Source of the DNA: CADEED01 sp044871085
GTDB taxonomy: Bacteria; Pseudomonadota; Gammaproteobacteria; Steroidobacterales; Steroidobacteraceae
Direction: 5' to 3'
Length of the DNA: 14,332 nucleotides
NCBI GenBank assembly: GCA_044871085.1
Contig: JBIOZI010000118.1
Coordinates: forward strand, 1 to 14,332
The notes below the pieces were generated by a model. It had not been told where the DNA came from. It saw nothing but the letters and a program-made list of their open reading frames with translations, and did no database searches. Made by a program: the position numbers and the translations under genes. Shown piece by piece: positions 11,964-14,332 of this stretch; the stretch's first letter is position 1, and every line of letters begins with the position of its first letter.

Positions 11964-14332
11964 TCAGGCGGCCATCGCCAGCTTGGCCGGCCGGGCGATC
12001 ACGAATCCTTGTATGAAATCGACGCCTATCTTGCGGGCGGCGTCGAGCGCGGCGGAATCCTCCACCTGCTCGGCGATGATCTTGAAATTGAGGGTCCGGG
12101 CGAGCTTGATCATGGCGGTGACCATGGTCTGGCTGACCGAATCCTTCGACAGGTTGCGCATGAACGAGCCGTCGAGCTTCAGGTAGTCGAGCGGCAGCGT
12201 CTTGAGACTCGAGAACGAGCCGACTCCGGAACCGAAATCGTCGATGGTGAACTTGCAGCCCATGCCGTGCAGGACGCCGACGAAGCGGCGCGCGTGCTCG
12301 AGGTTGTTGATGACCGCGATCTCGGCGATCTCGAAGCACACCTGGCTCGGGGAAACGCCGGTCTGGTCGAGGCATTCGACCACGAACTCGAGGAACAGCG
12401 GATCGCCGAGCGTCTGCCCCGAGATGTTGATGGCGAGACAGCGGTCGCGCGCCAGCTGGAAGGCGTTGCGGGCCAGGGCGCCGAGCGTGTTCTGCACCAC
12501 CCAGCGGTCGACCGACGCCATCAGCCGGTAGCGCTCGGCCGCGGCGACGAATTCACCCGGCGCCACCTCGGCGCCGGTCTCGTCGAGCATGCGCAGCAGC
12601 ACTTCCATCGACGGCCCCTCGATGTCGGCGCCGTACGCCGCGACGATGGGCTGGTAGTACAGCGTGAAGCGCTCTTCCTTGAGCGCGGACTGCAGCTTCT
12701 GCAGCCATTGGATCTCGCCGTTGCTGCGCGCCAGCGCTTCGTCGCGCGACGAATAGACGGAGACGCGGCCCGCGCCCTCCTTCTTCGCCACGTAGCAGGC
12801 CGAATCGGCGGCGGCGAGCTGCTGCTCCACCGAACCGGCCTCGCGGCCGATCTCGATGAGGCCGATGGAGACGCCGATGTTGAACACGCGGTCGTGCCAC
12901 ACGAAGCGATACGCGGCGATGGACCGGCACACGTCGTCGGCGATCTGCCGCGCCTTGTCGAGCGGGCAGCCGACCAGCAGCATGCCGAACTCGTCGCCGC
13001 CGAGCCGTGCGACGGTGTCCGAATCGCGCACCGCCTCGCGCAGTAGTTTGGCGACCTCGCGCAGCATGGAATCGCCGGCGAGATGCCCGCTGGTATCGTT
13101 GACGATCTTGAAGCGGTCGAGGTCGAGATAGCACAGCATGTGCGTCGCCTCGCCGCGGCGCGCGACGTCGGCGGCTTCGTCGAGCCGGCGTTCGAATTCG
13201 CGCCGGTTGACGAGACCGGTGAGCGCGTCGTGCGTCGCCTGGTAGGACATCTGCCGGTGCAGTCCGCGCAGCTCGGTTACGTCGTGCAGCAATACCACCG
13301 CGCCGACCAGCTCGTTCTCCACGCGCAGCGGCGACGCGGACAGCTCTATGGCGCGCTCCTCGCCGGAGGCGCGGCCGAGCAGCACGGCGCGCCGGCTCAG
13401 GTTGTGCGGCAGCCCGCCGCCCCCGCCACCGACGGCCTCCTTGATGGGGTCCGTCAGCAATTTGCGGTCGTTCTGGTCCATGAGCCCGACGATCTCGTCG
13501 AGCGGGCGGCCGAGCGCCTGTGCCCGCCCGACCCCGAGCAGCTGCTCCGCGGCGGGGTTGAGGTATGCGAGGTGCCCCTCGAGGTCCGTCGTCACGATGG
13601 CCTCGGCCAGCGAATGCATGGCGAACACCTGCAGCGGCGGCGGCGGGGGCGGCGCGGGCAGCGGCGGCGCCACCAGGGCGGCCCGGGCCGCGGCGTCCTT
13701 CTCCTTGGCGTCGATCTTGCCGCTGGCGAGCGCGCGCAGCTTTTTGGTCGGGATGACCTCGACGCCGGTCACGAGCAGCGCGGCCGTGCCTTCGAAGTCG
13801 ATGGGCGCGGTAGTTAGCTCGAGCAGGCTCACCTGGCCCTGCAGGCCGAGCATCTCGACCTCGAAGCGCTCCGCGCCGTGCGCGCCCGAGAGGCGGCGCC
13901 GCAGGTTGTCGCTGACCAGCTCGGCGTACTCCGGCGCGACCAGGTCGGAGAGCCGGCGGTCGATGAGATCGACGCGATCGACGCCGACGAAGCTGGCGAA
14001 CTGGCTGTTGGCGTAGAGGATGACGTCGCGATGCACGAGCACGGCCTCGTGGATGCGCTCACCGAGCTCGGTGAACAGTTTCGGGCCGGATTTCTCGCGG
14101 TTCGAAGTGCGCGAAGCGCGCATCAGCAGCTGGTTGATCGACACGCCGAGCGCCTGGATGTCGAGCTGCTCCTGATCGATGTCGACGTGCTGCGGCGGAC
14201 GCTCCGCGCTCACCGCGCGCTGGACCGTCAGCGACAACTGCGCGACCGCCCGCAGGTCGCGCCGCTGGAACAAGAACAGCACGAACAGCAGCGTCGCAAT
14301 CAGTGCGAGCAGCACGCAGATCAGCCCAAGAA
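11964..14332 (-). CDS. Membrane-anchored PAS-PAS-GGDEF-EAL cyclic-di-GMP protein (N-terminus outside window)
   Basis: The frame is open to the window edge, so the start is missing; numbering below counts from an in-frame GTG at 14315. A hydrophobic helix spans the edge to about residue 16 and is followed by QRRD, so the rest faces the cytoplasm. Then come a possible HAMP-like or coiled linker (about 20-70), PAS1 (about 76-185), a Pro-rich linker (about 214-232), PAS2 (about 232-345), GGDEF (about 357-515) and EAL (about 540-775). The diguanylate cyclase site GGDEF (439-443) is intact, with the product-inhibition RxxD (R430, D433) five residues before it. The EAL part keeps ExLxR as EVLLR (571-575), the Asn of NIS, both Glu of FEIAE (Ala in place of Thr), DDFG (692-695), the Lys of LKLDG and AEQVE. 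Both synthesis and breakdown of c-di-GMP are therefore possible, tuned by PAS ligands, as in MorA/RmcA-type proteins. Which activity dominates cannot be told from sequence. It is followed by a 333-bp gap. Confidence 0.95.
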   Translation of the reverse strand, partial: LGLICVLLALIATLLFVLFLFQRRDLRAVAQLSLTVQRAVSAERPPQHVDIDQEQLDIQALGVSINQLLMRASRTSNREKSGPKLFTELGERIHEAVLVHRDVILYANSQFASFVGVDRVDLIDRRLSDLVAPEYAELVSDNLRRRLSGAHGAERFEVEMLGLQGQVSLLELTTAPIDFEGTAALLVTGVEVIPTKKLRALASGKIDAKEKDAAARAALVAPPLPAPPPPPPLQVFAMHSLAEAIVTTDLEGHLAYLNPAAEQLLGVGRAQALGRPLDEIVGLMDQNDRKLLTDPIKEAVGGGGGGLPHNLSRRAVLLGRASGEERAIELSASPLRVENELVGAVVLLHDVTELRGLHRQMSYQATHDALTGLVNRREFERRLDEAADVARRGEATHMLCYLDLDRFKIVNDTSGHLAGDSMLREVAKLLREAVRDSDTVARLGGDEFGMLLVGCPLDKARQIADDVCRSIAAYRFVWHDRVFNIGVSIGLIEIGREAGSVEQQLAAADSACYVAKKEGAGRVSVYSSRDEALARSNGEIQWLQKLQSALKEERFTLYYQPIVAAYGADIEGPSMEVLLRMLDETGAEVAPGEFVAAAERYRLMASVDRWVVQNTLGALARNAFQLARDRCLAINISGQTLGDPLFLEFVVECLDQTGVSPSQVCFEIAEIAVINNLEHARRFVGVLHGMGCKFTIDDFGSGVGSFSSLKTLPLDYLKLDGSFMRNLSKDSVSQTMVTAMIKLARTLNFKIIAEQVEDSAALDAARKIGVDFIQGFVIARPAKLAMAA

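Overview
The window is a chromosomal stretch from a high-GC proteobacterium, most likely a gammaproteobacterium of the Steroidobacter/Nevskia/Xanthomonas neighbourhood. That placement rests on the gene content (PPi-dependent phosphofructokinase near a membrane H+-pyrophosphatase, a Zn-type MsrB, a PAS-GGDEF-EAL protein, a GAF-bearing sigma-54-type regulator) and on strong G/C bias at third codon positions. It is a guess; no rRNA or phylogenetic marker is present. No rRNA, tRNA, CRISPR array or intact insertion sequence was seen.

Layout. (1) Positions 2-5969, plus strand: the 3' part of a pyrophosphate-dependent 6-phosphofructokinase gene (5' end outside the window), an outer-membrane-type lipoprotein with two Ig-like putative-binding repeats and a propeller-like C-terminus, and hppA for a K+-independent H+-pumping pyrophosphatase with its own promoter. 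The two enzymes both use PPi: one as phosphoryl donor in glycolysis, one to pump protons. A strong intrinsic terminator (6003-6033) closes the block. (2) 6124-7117: msrB (+) and a small conserved-looking hypothetical gene (-) converge on a 198-bp near-perfect inverted repeat that resembles a REP/MITE-type palindromic element. (3) 7429-9548, plus strand: a DoxX-family membrane protein and a GAF-AAA+-Fis regulator. The regulator looks like a sigma-54 activator but has lost the GAFTGA loop and the Walker B glutamate. A perfect 14-bp palindrome sits just before its start. (4) 9716-11630, minus strand: a probable operon of a VOC/glyoxalase-fold protein, a SAM methyltransferase (start and stop overlapping as GTGA) and an exported intradiol ring-cleavage dioxygenase. 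(5) 11964-14332, minus strand: a membrane-anchored PAS-PAS-GGDEF-EAL cyclic-di-GMP protein whose N-terminus lies beyond the window.

Most interesting points: the degenerate but domain-complete regulator, which is predicted not to work through sigma-54; the large palindromic element between convergent genes; and the lipoprotein gene lying between two PPi-linked genes that are adjacent in some other bacteria. I see no clear new defence or mobile system here. Most of the rest is ordinary chromosomal content.
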